NCBI GenBank assembly: GCA_035524315.1
Contig: DATKPD010000012.1
Location: 41,955-105,954 of the forward strand
Reading direction: 5' to 3'
From: BOG-938 sp035524315
GTDB lineage: Bacteria; Pseudomonadota; Alphaproteobacteria; Caulobacterales; Caulobacteraceae
Length of the DNA stretch: 64,000 nucleotides
Below the pieces are notes generated by a model. That model did no database searches. It saw nothing but the letters and a program-made list of their open reading frames with translations, and had not been told where the DNA came from. Every line of letters starts with the position of its first letter. Positions within the stretch are counted from its first letter, which is position 1. Made by a program: the position numbers and the translations under genes. Positions 1 to 7,947 of the stretch are shown here, piece after piece.

Positions 1-1235
1 GCCGCGTCGCCTTCGCCCGCCTGGATCGCGTCGATCACCTGGGCGATCATCTGGCCGATGCGGCGGAACTCGCCCTGGCCGAAGCCGCGGGTGGTGCCGG
101 CGGGCGTGCCCAGCCGAATGCCCGAGGTGACGAACGGCTTTTCCGGATCGAACGGAATGGCGTTCTTGTTGCAGGTAATGTTGGCCCGGCCCAGCGCGGC
201 CTCCGCCGCCTTGCCCGTGACGCCCTTGGGCCGCAGATCAACCAGCATCAGGTGATTGTCGGTGCCGCCCGTGACGATGTCCAGGCCCGCCGCCTTGAGC
301 GTCTCGGCCAGGACCTTGGCGTTGTCGACAACATCGCGCGCATAGGCCTTGAATTCGGGCTGCAGCGCCTCCTTGAACGCCACGGCCTTGGCCGCGATCA
401 CGTGCATCAGCGGCCCGCCCTGAAGGCCCGGGAAAATGGCCGAGTTGAGCTTCTTGGCGATGGCTTCGTCATTGCTCAGGATCAGGCCGCCGCGCGGGCC
501 GCGCAGCGACTTGTGCGTGGTCGAGGTGGTGACATGGGCGTGCGGCACCGGGCTGGGATGCACGCCCCCGGCCACCAGACCGGCGAAGTGAGCCATGTCC
601 ACCAGCAGATAGGCCCCAACCTCGTCGGCGATGCGGCGGAAACCCTCGAAATCCCAGAAGCGGGCGTAGCCCGACCCACCGGCGATGATCAGCTTGGGCT
701 TGTGCTCGCGCGCCAGGGCGGCGACCTCGTCCATATCGATCTGCTGGTCCTGGCGGCGCACGCCGTACGACACCGCCTTGAACCACTTGCCGCTCATGTT
801 GACCGGAGAGCCGTGAGTCAGGTGCCCGCCCGCGGCCAGATCCAGGCCCATGAACACGTCGCCAGGCTGCAGCAGGGCGAGGAACACCGCCTGATTCATC
901 TGGCTGCCCGAGTTGGCCTGAACGTTGGCGAAGCCCGCGCCGAACAGCGTCTTGGCGCGCTCGATCGCCAGGGTCTCGACGATGTCCACATACTCGCAGC
1001 CCCCGTAGTAGCGCTTGCCCGGATAGCCCTCAGCGTACTTGTTGGTCAGGATCGACCCCTGCGCCTCGAGCACCGCGCGCGAGACGATGTTCTCCGACGC
1101 GATCAGCTCGATCTCGTGCTGCTGACGCCCCAGTTCCTTGCCGATCGCCGAGAAGATTTCCGGATCGGCGCTGTCCAGCGCTGCGCCGAAGAACGCGTCC
1201 TGCGAGCGGGCGGCGGTAGGGGCTGACAGGGACAT
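1..1235 (-). CDS. glyA: Serine hydroxymethyltransferase (3' end cut by window)
   Basis: Converts serine and tetrahydrofolate to glycine and 5,10-methylene-THF; cytosolic, PLP-dependent, the main source of one-carbon units. The frame opens with ATG at 1235 (MSLSAPTAAR) and stays open to base 1. The PLP-binding block TTSTTHKSLRGPRGG is present with the Schiff-base lysine near residue 242, and the LIASENIVSRAV and NKYAEGYPGKRYYGG blocks typical of the family lie near residues 45-80. About 411 codons are visible and the family is usually 420-435 residues, so only the last few are missing. The gene is divergent from mucR with about 250 bp between them. Identification is secure from conserved blocks along the whole length. 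Confidence 0.97.
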   Translation of the reverse strand, partial: MSLSAPTAARSQDAFFGAALDSADPEIFSAIGKELGRQQHEIELIASENIVSRAVLEAQGSILTNKYAEGYPGKRYYGGCEYVDIVETLAIERAKTLFGAGFANVQANSGSQMNQAVFLALLQPGDVFMGLDLAAGGHLTHGSPVNMSGKWFKAVSYGVRRQDQQIDMDEVAALAREHKPKLIIAGGSGYARFWDFEGFRRIADEVGAYLLVDMAHFAGLVAGGVHPSPVPHAHVTTSTTHKSLRGPRGGLILSNDEAIAKKLNSAIFPGLQGGPLMHVIAAKAVAFKEALQPEFKAYARDVVDNAKVLAETLKAAGLDIVTGGTDNHLMLVDLRPKGVTGKAAEAALGRANITCNKNAIPFDPEKPFVTSGIRLGTPAGTTRGFGQGEFRRIGQMIAQVIDAIQAGEGDA

Positions 1236-1483
1236 GAGCTGGGGCCTTTTCTTTCCGGTGACGGCGCACATGGGGCGGCGACTGTTTAGACGCCAGGGTC
1301 ACCGTGGCGCAACAAGCCTTTGACCGAGACTTCGGCCCTGAACACGGCCAAGCCGGCAGGAACCCGCGTTCGACTGGTACGTTGCATGTTTTCACGTCGA
1401 ACAATCCGCGAGCCACCTGCGGACACACGGGGATCGCGTCTTTCGAGGCGGGACAGGTAAAGACTTAAAGGCGGGCAAAAGGA

Positions 1484-1936
1484 ATGACAGTGCATCCTGA
1501 TTTGGCGATCGCCACCCACGAAAACAAGCTGCGCTGGAGCGCTGAAATCGTGGCGGCCTATGTCGCGCTCAACACCATCCCGCCGAGCGGAATCCCAGAG
1601 TTGATCCGCTCCATCTATGAGACCCTGGGGGGGCTCGACGGGGCCGCTATCGCGCCGCCGGTACGCAACACGGAGAAGCCCAAGCCGGCGGTTCCGGTGT
1701 CCAAGTCGGTGCACCAGGACTACATCGTATGCCTGGAAGACGGCAAACAGCTGAAGATGCTCAAGCGCTACCTGCGCTCACGCTACGATCTGAGCCCCGA
1801 AGACTATCGCCGCAAATGGGGCCTGCCGCCCGACTATCCGATGGTGGCGCCCGCCTACGCGGCCCGACGCTCGGATTTCGCCAAGCAGATCGGCCTGGGC
1901 CGCGGCGTGCGCCGACGGCGCGAGCGGGCCAGCTGA
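1484..1936 (+). CDS. mucR: MucR/Ros-family transcriptional regulator lacking the zinc ligands
   Basis: 150 aa. The N-terminal helix region (MTVHPDLAIATHENKLRWS) and the C-terminal DNA-binding part (EDYRRKWGLPPDYPMVAPAY, then ARRSDFAKQIGLGRG) identify an alphaproteobacterial MucR/Ros regulator. These proteins bind AT-rich DNA, silence genes and in Caulobacter act in cell-cycle control. The zinc-finger core reads CLEDGKQLKMLKRYLRSRY: the second Cys is Asp and both His positions are replaced by Tyr/Arg, so the classic Cys2His2 site is absent. Zinc-free members that still fold are described in the Ros/Ml group. The start codon directly follows AAAAGGA, so the ribosome-binding site is atypical, but the N-terminus matches the family. 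MucR proteins often regulate their own promoter; the 250-bp upstream gap is the likely site. Confidence 0.93.
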   Translation: MTVHPDLAIATHENKLRWSAEIVAAYVALNTIPPSGIPELIRSIYETLGGLDGAAIAPPVRNTEKPKPAVPVSKSVHQDYIVCLEDGKQLKMLKRYLRSRYDLSPEDYRRKWGLPPDYPMVAPAYAARRSDFAKQIGLGRGVRRRRERAS

Positions 1937-2039
1937 CCAACCAATCCCTGGCGTTGACCAACGGATGGGGATGTGCGGGGCTGCGGGGAACCTTCAGCGA
2001 CCTTCACAGCGACCTCGCCATGCGGCTGAGAGGACGACG

Positions 2040-2324
2040 ATGCGCAAATCCCACTGGTTTTCTGCCGCCGCGACGCTGGGCGGCCTTAGCCTGGGCTTGG
2101 CCGCCGCGCCCGCTTCCGCCGGATGCCTGACCGGCGCGGCTGTGGGCGGGGTCGCCGGCCACATGGCGCACCACCACGCCTTGGTGGGGGCCGCGGCCGG
2201 CTGCGTGGTCGGCCACGGAATGGCTGCGCGCAAGAAGCGGGAAACGGCGGATCAGAAGGCGGCCGAGCGGCGGCAAGCCCAGCAGCCTCAACCGGCCCCG
2301 ACACGGGGGCGCCCCGGCGGATGA
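2040..2324 (+). CDS. Small exported glycine-zipper protein
   Basis: 94 aa. A Sec signal peptide (MRKSHWFSAAATLGG to about APASA) is followed by a Gly/Ala-rich zipper segment (GAAVGGVAGHMAHH, then VGAAAGCVVGHGMA) and a charged, Gln/Pro-rich tail (KKRETADQKAAERRQAQ). Glycine-zipper segments of this type occur in envelope proteins that insert into or associate with membranes. I chose the ATG at 2040 because it follows GAGGACGACG and begins the signal peptide; an upstream in-frame start at 1965 would bury it. The gene converges on hemA. Its specific role is unknown. Confidence 0.72.
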   Translation: MRKSHWFSAAATLGGLSLGLAAAPASAGCLTGAAVGGVAGHMAHHHALVGAAAGCVVGHGMAARKKRETADQKAAERRQAQQPQPAPTRGRPGG

Positions 2325-2340
2325 CAACGGGTGCGCGGCG

Positions 2341-3582
2341 CTAGGCGGCGTAACCGCCCATGCGCTTGACGTTGCAGCGCGCCCACAGCCGGTCCATCGC
2401 GTTGACCAGATCGCCCATCATCGCGTCGGTATGGAATGGCGTCGGTGTAAAGCGCAGGCGTTCCGTACCCTTGGGCACGGTCGGATAGTTGATCGGCTGC
2501 ACATAGACGCCATGATCGGCCAGCAGCATGTCGGAGATCAGCTTGGTGTGCACCGCGTCGCCCACCAGCACCGGCACGATGTGGCTGACCGACGGCATCA
2601 CCGGCAGGCCCGCGTCCTTGAACATCGCTTTCAGCTTGGCCGCGCGCTCCTGGTGCGCCACGCGCACCTCATTGTGTTGCTTCAGCCAGGCGACCGAGGC
2701 GCGCGCGCCCGCGGTCAAGGCCGGCGGCAGCGAGGTGGTGAAGATGAAGCCGGAGGCGAAGGAGCGGATCGCATCGACGAGAGTGGCGCTGCCGGTGATG
2801 TAGCCGCCCATGACGCCGAACGCCTTGCCCAGGGTGCCCTCGATGATGTCGATACGGTGCATGGCGCCGTCGCGCTCGGCCACGCCGCCCCCGCGCGGGC
2901 CGTACATGCCCACCGCGTGCACCTCGTCGAGATAGGTCATGGCGCCATAGCGCTCGGCCAGGTCGGCCACGGCGTTAATGTCGGCGATGTCGCCGTCCAT
3001 CGAATAAACGCTCTCGAACGCGATCAGCTTGGGTGCGCCGGCCGGGGCGGCCTTGAGCAGTTCCTCCAGGTGCGCCAGGTCGTTGTGGCGCCAGACGCGC
3101 TTCTCGCCGCGTCCATGGCGGATGCCCGCGATCATCGAGGCGTGGTTGAAGGCGTCGGAGAAGATGATCAGGCCCGGCAGTACGGTCTGCAGGGTTTCCA
3201 GCGTGGCTTCGTTGGACACGTAGCCCGAGGTGAACAGCAGGGCCGCTTCCTTGCCGTGCAGATCGGCCAGTTCGGCCTCAAGCTCGACATGCTGGTGATT
3301 GGTGCCCGAGATGTTGCGCGTGCCGCCTGAGCCGGAGCCCACCCGGTCGATCGCGTCATGCATGGCGTCGAGCACGACGGGATTTTGCCCTTGGCCCAGG
3401 TAGTCGTTAGAGCACCAGACCACGACTTCGCGTTCGGTCAGCCCGTCCGGGCCGGTCCAGATCGCCCGGGGAAACTGCCCGCGCAAGCGCTTGAGGTCGG
3501 CGAACACCCGATAGCGGCCTTCCGACTTCACCTGCTCGACAGCGTCGGCGAAAGCGGCTTGGTAATCGAACCTGGAATCCAT
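2341..3582 (-). CDS. hemA: 5-aminolevulinate synthase
   Basis: 413 aa PLP enzyme condensing glycine with succinyl-CoA to 5-aminolevulinate, the first step of the C4 (Shemin) haem pathway typical of alphaproteobacteria. Visible blocks: CSNDYLGQGQNP near residue 57, GSGSGGTRNISGTNHQH near 82, the aspartate of YLDEVHAVGMYGPRGGG near 219, and the PLP lysine in EGTLGKAFGVMGGY (about K253). Start chosen at ATG 3582 (MDSRFDYQAAF), where family homology begins; 64 further in-frame residues upstream look non-coding. Two 16-bp inverted repeats lie 106-153 bp upstream and are candidate redox or oxygen-responsive operators. hemB, the next enzyme, lies 0.8 kb away on the other strand. Confidence 0.97.
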   Translation of the reverse strand: MDSRFDYQAAFADAVEQVKSEGRYRVFADLKRLRGQFPRAIWTGPDGLTEREVVVWCSNDYLGQGQNPVVLDAMHDAIDRVGSGSGGTRNISGTNHQHVELEAELADLHGKEAALLFTSGYVSNEATLETLQTVLPGLIIFSDAFNHASMIAGIRHGRGEKRVWRHNDLAHLEELLKAAPAGAPKLIAFESVYSMDGDIADINAVADLAERYGAMTYLDEVHAVGMYGPRGGGVAERDGAMHRIDIIEGTLGKAFGVMGGYITGSATLVDAIRSFASGFIFTTSLPPALTAGARASVAWLKQHNEVRVAHQERAAKLKAMFKDAGLPVMPSVSHIVPVLVGDAVHTKLISDMLLADHGVYVQPINYPTVPKGTERLRFTPTPFHTDAMMGDLVNAMDRLWARCNVKRMGGYAA

Positions 3583-3687
3583 AACGCTCCTAGTCCCTAG
3601 GCTTTCACTGTCCAAGTCTCGTTGGCCGGACCCGGTGGGCGCGGTCTTGTCGCATATCCATTGAGAACATGTCCATGCCGTGGGCGT

Positions 3688-3703
3688 TTTGCGATAGCGC
3701 AAA
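3688..3703. promoter_or_regulatory. 16-bp dyad of FNR/CRP-like form upstream of hemA
   Basis: TTTGCG-ATAG-CGCAAA is a perfect 6-bp inverted repeat with a 4-bp spacer. Its inner core TTGCG-N4-CGCAA has the geometry of CRP/FNR-superfamily sites (TTG-N8-CAA). It lies 106 bp upstream of the hemA start and 88 bp upstream of the divergent membrane-protein gene. hemA genes of alphaproteobacteria are commonly controlled by FnrL/FixK-type regulators; assignment to such a regulator is inference. Confidence 0.45.
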
Positions 3704-3719
3704 TTGTCCAAGTGCGACA

Positions 3720-3735
3720 GAAAACTTGTGTTTTC
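3720..3735. promoter_or_regulatory. Second 16-bp dyad in the hemA upstream region
   Basis: GAAAAC-TTGT-GTTTTC is another perfect 6-bp inverted repeat with a 4-bp spacer. Its centre is 32 bp from the centre of the dyad at 3688-3703, about three helical turns, so proteins bound at both would lie on the same face of the DNA. Its half-site differs from the first, so it may be read by a different protein. Confidence 0.35.
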
Positions 3736-3791
3736 ATCGGTGAACCCCAGCTGAACCCCGGTCCCCTCGCCCACCTCCTCGAAAGCGCGCC

Positions 3792-4364
3792 ATGACCGCC
3801 GTCCCGCCCAGTCCGGCGTCCGATCCCCAGCTTCAGCCCTATGCGCCGGCTCCGGGTCCTGGCCGGGGCGCGCTGCCGGCGTTCATCGCCTATGGCCTGC
3901 TGCTGGTCAGCCTATTCACCGCCGGGCTCAGCGGGCTGCTGGCGGTGATCCTGGCCTATGACCGTAAGGCCCAGTCGGGACCCGTGCCGGCGACGCATTT
4001 CGCGTTCCAGATCAAGCTGTTCTGGATCTGCTTCGCCCTGACCTTCGCGGCTGGCGCCCTGGGCGTGGGGGGCGTGATTCAATATCTGACCCACCCCCAG
4101 CCCGCGCCGCAGTTCATCCACGCCCAACCCGATATGCAGTCCGTGCGGCTGGAGGGCCCGCTCGTCCTGCCTGTGGAAGCCGATACCTGGAGCTACCGCT
4201 TCGCCTGGACGCCGCTTTACCTGTCGCGCGGCGTGCGGCTGCAGTTGTGGTTGGGCGGACTGAGCTTCGCGGCGGCGGTCCTGGCCAGCTGGATCGGGCC
4301 GATTTTCGGACTGTTGCGCCTGGCCGCCGGTCAGCCGATTGGCCGCTTGCCCGCCAAGCTGTAG
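3792..4364 (+). CDS. Small DUF4870-like membrane protein
   Basis: 190 aa. A Pro-rich cytoplasmic N-terminus is followed by a hydrophobic helix near residues 30-53 (AYGLLLVSLFTAGLSG...) ending in a polar AYDRKAQSGP loop, a second segment around the HFAFQIKLFWICF motif, and a third near the C-terminus (LSFAAAVLASWIGPIFG). The HF.FQI..FWI signature between the first two helices is characteristic of DUF4870/Tic20-like small membrane proteins, whose function is not established. An insertion of about 55 residues between helices 2 and 3 (QYLTHPQPAPQF to SRGVRLQ) is longer than in short DUF4870 proteins. The gene is divergent from hemA and 23 bp ahead of hemB, so it may be co-transcribed with hemB. 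Confidence 0.7.
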   Translation: MTAVPPSPASDPQLQPYAPAPGPGRGALPAFIAYGLLLVSLFTAGLSGLLAVILAYDRKAQSGPVPATHFAFQIKLFWICFALTFAAGALGVGGVIQYLTHPQPAPQFIHAQPDMQSVRLEGPLVLPVEADTWSYRFAWTPLYLSRGVRLQLWLGGLSFAAAVLASWIGPIFGLLRLAAGQPIGRLPAKL

Positions 4365-4387
4365 AACGCCGCCATGAGCCAGCCCCG

Positions 4388-5386
4388 ATGACCCCAGCCC
4401 CCCTCGCCCCCTATCCCGCCCTGCGTCTGCGCCGCCTGCGCCAGACCGACTGGATTCGCCGCCTGGTGCGTCAGACCGAGCTTCGGCCCTCCGACCTGAT
4501 CTGGTCTATGGTGGTGCACGACGGCGCCGAGGCGCGCATTCCCGTCGCCTCCATGCCCGACGTCGACCGCCTGTCGGTGGCCGAAGCGGCCAAGGCCGCC
4601 GTGCAGGCGCGCGATCTGGGCATCCCGGCCATCGCTGTATTCCCGTACATCGACGGCGAGAAGAAGGACGCGCGCGGCTCGGCCGCCACCGATCCGGACG
4701 GCCTGATCGTGCGGGCGATCAAGGCCATGAAGGACGCCGCGCCTGAGGTCGGAATCATGTGCGACGTGGCGCTGGATCCCTTCACCGACCACGGCCACGA
4801 CGGCCTGCTCGAGGGCGGCCGCATCGTCAACGACCCCACGATCGAGCGCCTCGTCGAGCAGGGCCTGGTGCAGGCCGCGGCCGGGGCCGACATCCTGGCC
4901 CCGTCGGACATGATGGACGGCCGGGTCGGCGCCCTGCGCACGGCGCTGGAGGGGGCTGGCCATCAGGACGTGATGATCATGGCCTATGCCGCCAAGTTCG
5001 CCTCGGCCTTCTACGGCCCTTACCGCGAAGCGATCGGCTCGGCCAAGGCGCTCAAGGGCGACAAGCGCACCTATCAGATGGATCCGGCCAATTCCGACGA
5101 GGCGCTGCGCGAGGTGGCGATGGACATCGCCGAGGGCGCCGACATGGTCATGGTCAAGCCGGGCATGCCCTATCTCGACATCGTGCGCAGGGTGGTCGAC
5201 GCCTTCGCCGTGCCCACCTTCGCTTATCAGGTGTCGGGCGAGTACGCGATGTTGATGGCCGCCGCCCGCAACGGCTGGCTGGACGAGGACCGCGCGATTC
5301 TGGAGGCCTTGGGCGCCTTCAAGCGCGCCGGGTGCGCGGGCGTGATCACCTATTTCGCCCCCCGCGCGGCCCAATTGATCGGCTGA
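4388..5386 (+). CDS. hemB: Delta-aminolevulinic acid dehydratase (porphobilinogen synthase)
   Basis: 332 aa. Condenses two 5-aminolevulinates to porphobilinogen, the second haem step, directly using the HemA product. The two Schiff-base lysines are visible in MAYAAKFASAFYGPYR (about K203) and MVMVKPGMPYLD (about K257). The metal region reads CDVALDPFTDHGHDG (about residues 125-139): it lacks the three-cysteine zinc site of E. coli/animal enzymes and has the aspartate-rich form of magnesium-type enzymes, as in other alphaproteobacteria and Pseudomonas. Start taken at ATG 4388 (MTPAPLAPYP); the in-frame stretch upstream overlaps the preceding gene. Full family length. Confidence 0.97.
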   Translation: MTPAPLAPYPALRLRRLRQTDWIRRLVRQTELRPSDLIWSMVVHDGAEARIPVASMPDVDRLSVAEAAKAAVQARDLGIPAIAVFPYIDGEKKDARGSAATDPDGLIVRAIKAMKDAAPEVGIMCDVALDPFTDHGHDGLLEGGRIVNDPTIERLVEQGLVQAAAGADILAPSDMMDGRVGALRTALEGAGHQDVMIMAYAAKFASAFYGPYREAIGSAKALKGDKRTYQMDPANSDEALREVAMDIAEGADMVMVKPGMPYLDIVRRVVDAFAVPTFAYQVSGEYAMLMAAARNGWLDEDRAILEALGAFKRAGCAGVITYFAPRAAQLIG

Positions 5387-5446
5387 CGTCACTATTGCCT
5401 GGCGCGACGGTTGGCCTACTGTCCAGCCGCGCAACGGAGGCAAGGC

Positions 5447-5851
5447 ATGAACCTGAGCATGAACCCCTGGATCGTGCTGGTCAGCGCAGCGGCGCTGCTG
5501 TTCTACATCGCCGCGTGCCTGACGGCGGCCCGCTTCCGCGGCAAATACGGCCTGCCGGCGCCGGCCATGTCGGGTCAACCCGACGTCGAGCGCGCCTTGA
5601 GAGTCCAGGGCAATACACTGGAATGGCTGGTGGTCTTCCTGCCGGCCTTATGGATGTTCGCGCCGTTCTGGGGCGCCTATCTGGGTGCGGGCCTGGGCGT
5701 GGTGTGGATCCTGGGCCGCATCCTCTACATGGTCGGCTACCTCAAGGCCGCCGAAAGCCGCAAGCCGGGGTTCCTGATTCAGGGCGTGGTGATCGTGATC
5801 CTGCTCAGCGGCGATATCGCTGGCGCGGTCCGTGCGCTTTCGGCGGGCTAA
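5447..5851 (+). CDS. MAPEG-family membrane protein
   Basis: 134 aa with four predicted transmembrane helices. The pattern ALRVQGNTLEWLVVFLPALW followed by GRILYMVGY is typical of MAPEG (membrane-associated proteins in eicosanoid and glutathione metabolism). Bacterial members are often glutathione S-transferase-like, but substrates are rarely known. Start at ATG 5447 follows an ACGGAGG ribosome-binding site; an in-frame codon 36 bp upstream has none. It stands alone between hemB and a methyltransferase. Confidence 0.85.
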   Translation: MNLSMNPWIVLVSAAALLFYIAACLTAARFRGKYGLPAPAMSGQPDVERALRVQGNTLEWLVVFLPALWMFAPFWGAYLGAGLGVVWILGRILYMVGYLKAAESRKPGFLIQGVVIVILLSGDIAGAVRALSAG

Positions 5852-5992
5852 CAGCGCGTACGGACCTGGTCCGGTCAAGGCGACGCTTTACCGGCTTGAC
5901 GCCGACGGCGCGCGATCCGCAACCTGCGAGCGTCTGCGCCGAACGCCGCGCGGCGTCGCGGCGCGCCAGGCCGTCCAGATCGGAGACATGCG

Positions 5993-6820
5993 GTGAGTAC
6001 GGACGATTTGACAATTCGGCGGTTGGGCGACTTCGCCCATGTCGACGCGGGCGACGCGGTGGACATGGTCGGGCGCCTCGACGCCATGCACGCCCTGGAC
6101 GCCTTCCAGGCCTACAAGCGCGAGACCTTCGACCAGTTACGCCCCGCGCCTGGCAAACGGCTGGCCGATCTGGGCTGCGGCACGGGCGGCGACGCGGGCA
6201 AGCTGATCGGCCGGGTCCAGCCCGGCGGATCGGTCACGGGTTTCGACATCAGCGAGGCCATGCTGACCCAGGCGCGCGAGCGCCACGGCCAAGTCGACGG
6301 CCTGGATTTCGTCAAGATCGACGCATCGGGTCTGGACGCCCCCGATGACAGTTTCGACGGGATTCGCGCCGACCGGGTGCTGATCCACGTGCCCGACCCG
6401 CGCGCCACGCTCGCCGAAATGATACGCGTGACCAAGCCGGGCGGCCGCATCGTGATCAGCGAGCCCGACATGCCCGGTTGCTGGGTCGCCAGCGACAACT
6501 ACCCTCTGACCGACCGCATCATGGCCGAGATCGCCAAGTCCTGCATCTCGCCCTACTTCGCCCGCGACCTCTACCCAACGTTCAAGAGCACGCCTGGATT
6601 GAAGGACATATCCTTCAGTATATGGTCTCTGACCGCCTTCGACCCGGCCTCGGTTTCCAAGATTCTCGATCTATCCGGGGTTGTGGAGAGCATGTATTCG
6701 CGCGGACTGATCAGTCCGGGAGAAGTCGAAGAAGTTCTTACTGATTTCACGGCGCGCGGTAGGGATGGACGATTTGTCGCAAGCGCTCCGGTGATGGTCG
6801 CTGCGGCAACAAAGGCTTAA
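5993..6820 (+). CDS. Class I SAM-dependent methyltransferase
   Basis: 275 aa. The SAM-binding motif I is LADLGCGTGGDAGKL near residues 57-71, followed by the acidic GFDISEAMLTQARERH, the DFVKIDASGLDAP motif, and MIRVTKPGGRIVISEPD after the catalytic core, the arrangement of UbiE/methyltransferase-11 proteins. Substrate cannot be read from the sequence. GTG at 5993 is used because the ATG six bases upstream is stopped after two codons. The ATACG/TTTCG-like codons of the C-terminal third are slightly less GC-rich than neighbours. It precedes a lipase-like hydrolase by 50 bp, so it may act on a small molecule or lipid of the same pathway; that is inference. Confidence 0.8.
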   Translation: MSTDDLTIRRLGDFAHVDAGDAVDMVGRLDAMHALDAFQAYKRETFDQLRPAPGKRLADLGCGTGGDAGKLIGRVQPGGSVTGFDISEAMLTQARERHGQVDGLDFVKIDASGLDAPDDSFDGIRADRVLIHVPDPRATLAEMIRVTKPGGRIVISEPDMPGCWVASDNYPLTDRIMAEIAKSCISPYFARDLYPTFKSTPGLKDISFSIWSLTAFDPASVSKILDLSGVVESMYSRGLISPGEVEEVLTDFTARGRDGRFVASAPVMVAAATKA

Positions 6821-6870
6821 CCAGAAACAATCTAATTTCGCCTGGGTAGAAAACTGCAGGCGGCGCTACG

Positions 6871-7947
6871 ATGGGTTCAACCGAAACATCGGACCATCAT
6901 GTCAATTGGCGCTCTCTGCTGGCCTACGTCAGGGCGCTTGATGACTTCACCCGCGCCGGCGGCGCCCTGCTGAACCCTTCAAGCTTCGAACGCATCAACG
7001 CGGCGTCGGTCGTGGCCATGCCGCCGGTGCAGACGTTCGAGGCGTCCGACCACGGCGCTCTGGCCTATCGGGTCTATCCAGCCCGCGCCAGCCGCCAGGT
7101 GATGGTGATGATTCATGGATCTGGCGGCTTCGGCGACCAAATGGCGGTGATGGCCGACCGATTGGCCCGCGCCAACGTCGCCACCGTCTATACCCCCGAC
7201 ATCCGCGGTCACGGCCGCTCGCCCGGTCCCCGGGGCCATGCCGTGCGACATCCGCGCCAATTGGTCGATGACCTGATCGCCTTCATGGGCCACGTGCGCG
7301 CCGCCCATCCGGATGCAAAGATTAGCTTGGCCGGCCACTCCGCGGGCGGCGGCTTGGCGCTGGGCTTCGCGCGCACGGCCGAGGCGGAGGATCTGGTCGA
7401 CAGCTACGTCTTCCTGGCGCCCTTCTTGGGCCTGGGCTGCGCCGCCAACCGGCCCTTCTTCGGCGGCTGGGTCGGCTTGCGCGCGATGACCTTGCGCGCC
7501 CTAACCCTGGCCAATCTGTTCGGCGTTGAGCGGTTCAACGACACCACGGTGGTGGAATTCGACACCCGCGGCGCCGCCGGCGACGCATACGCCGACAGTT
7601 GGTCGTACAACACCATGCTCGCCTTCGGCCCGGGCCGCTGGCTGCCCGACGCGCGCCCGCTGTCGTCGGACAAGCCGGTTCTGGTCCTGGCCGGAACGAG
7701 GGACGAATGTTTCGATGCGTCACTGTACGCCGACGCCTTCGCCGTGGCCGCGCCGCACGCCGATATCCGCACGCTCGGCCCGATCGGGCACTGGGACTTG
7801 CTGGTCGACGACCAGACGACGCTGCAGATGGCCGACTGGCTGGCCCGCCAGGCGCTCGACGACCTGGTCAGGCTGGCGCCAAGCGCGCCCGAGCAACGCC
7901 TGCAACAACAACAATACGCCGCCAAACGGCTGAGGGAGGCCTCATGA
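6871..7947 (+). CDS. Alpha/beta hydrolase, monoacylglycerol-lipase/lysophospholipase type
   Basis: 358 aa. The oxyanion region MVMIHGSGGFGDQM (near residue 92), the PDIRGHGRSPGPRGH block and the nucleophile elbow AGHSAGGGLALG (Ser about 155) are those of the hydrolase_4/serine aminopeptidase S33 branch of alpha/beta hydrolases. The acid (LAGTRDECFD) and the histidine (GPIGHWDLLV) follow at the expected places, completing a Ser-Asp-His triad. No signal peptide is seen, so it is probably cytoplasmic or membrane-associated. It overlaps the next gene (OmpW) by ATGA, implying translational coupling and a lipid- or envelope-linked role. Confidence 0.85.
   Translation: MGSTETSDHHVNWRSLLAYVRALDDFTRAGGALLNPSSFERINAASVVAMPPVQTFEASDHGALAYRVYPARASRQVMVMIHGSGGFGDQMAVMADRLARANVATVYTPDIRGHGRSPGPRGHAVRHPRQLVDDLIAFMGHVRAAHPDAKISLAGHSAGGGLALGFARTAEAEDLVDSYVFLAPFLGLGCAANRPFFGGWVGLRAMTLRALTLANLFGVERFNDTTVVEFDTRGAAGDAYADSWSYNTMLAFGPGRWLPDARPLSSDKPVLVLAGTRDECFDASLYADAFAVAAPHADIRTLGPIGHWDLLVDDQTTLQMADWLARQALDDLVRLAPSAPEQRLQQQQYAAKRLREAS

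Noticed and set aside
1236..1483. Glycine or folate riboswitch in front of glyA
   Set aside because: I could not find the conserved core or paired stems of either riboswitch class in this stretch.
5874..5900. GTCAAG-N15-CTTGAC inverted repeat before the methyltransferase gene
   Set aside because: Short arms with a long spacer; expected by chance at this frequency.
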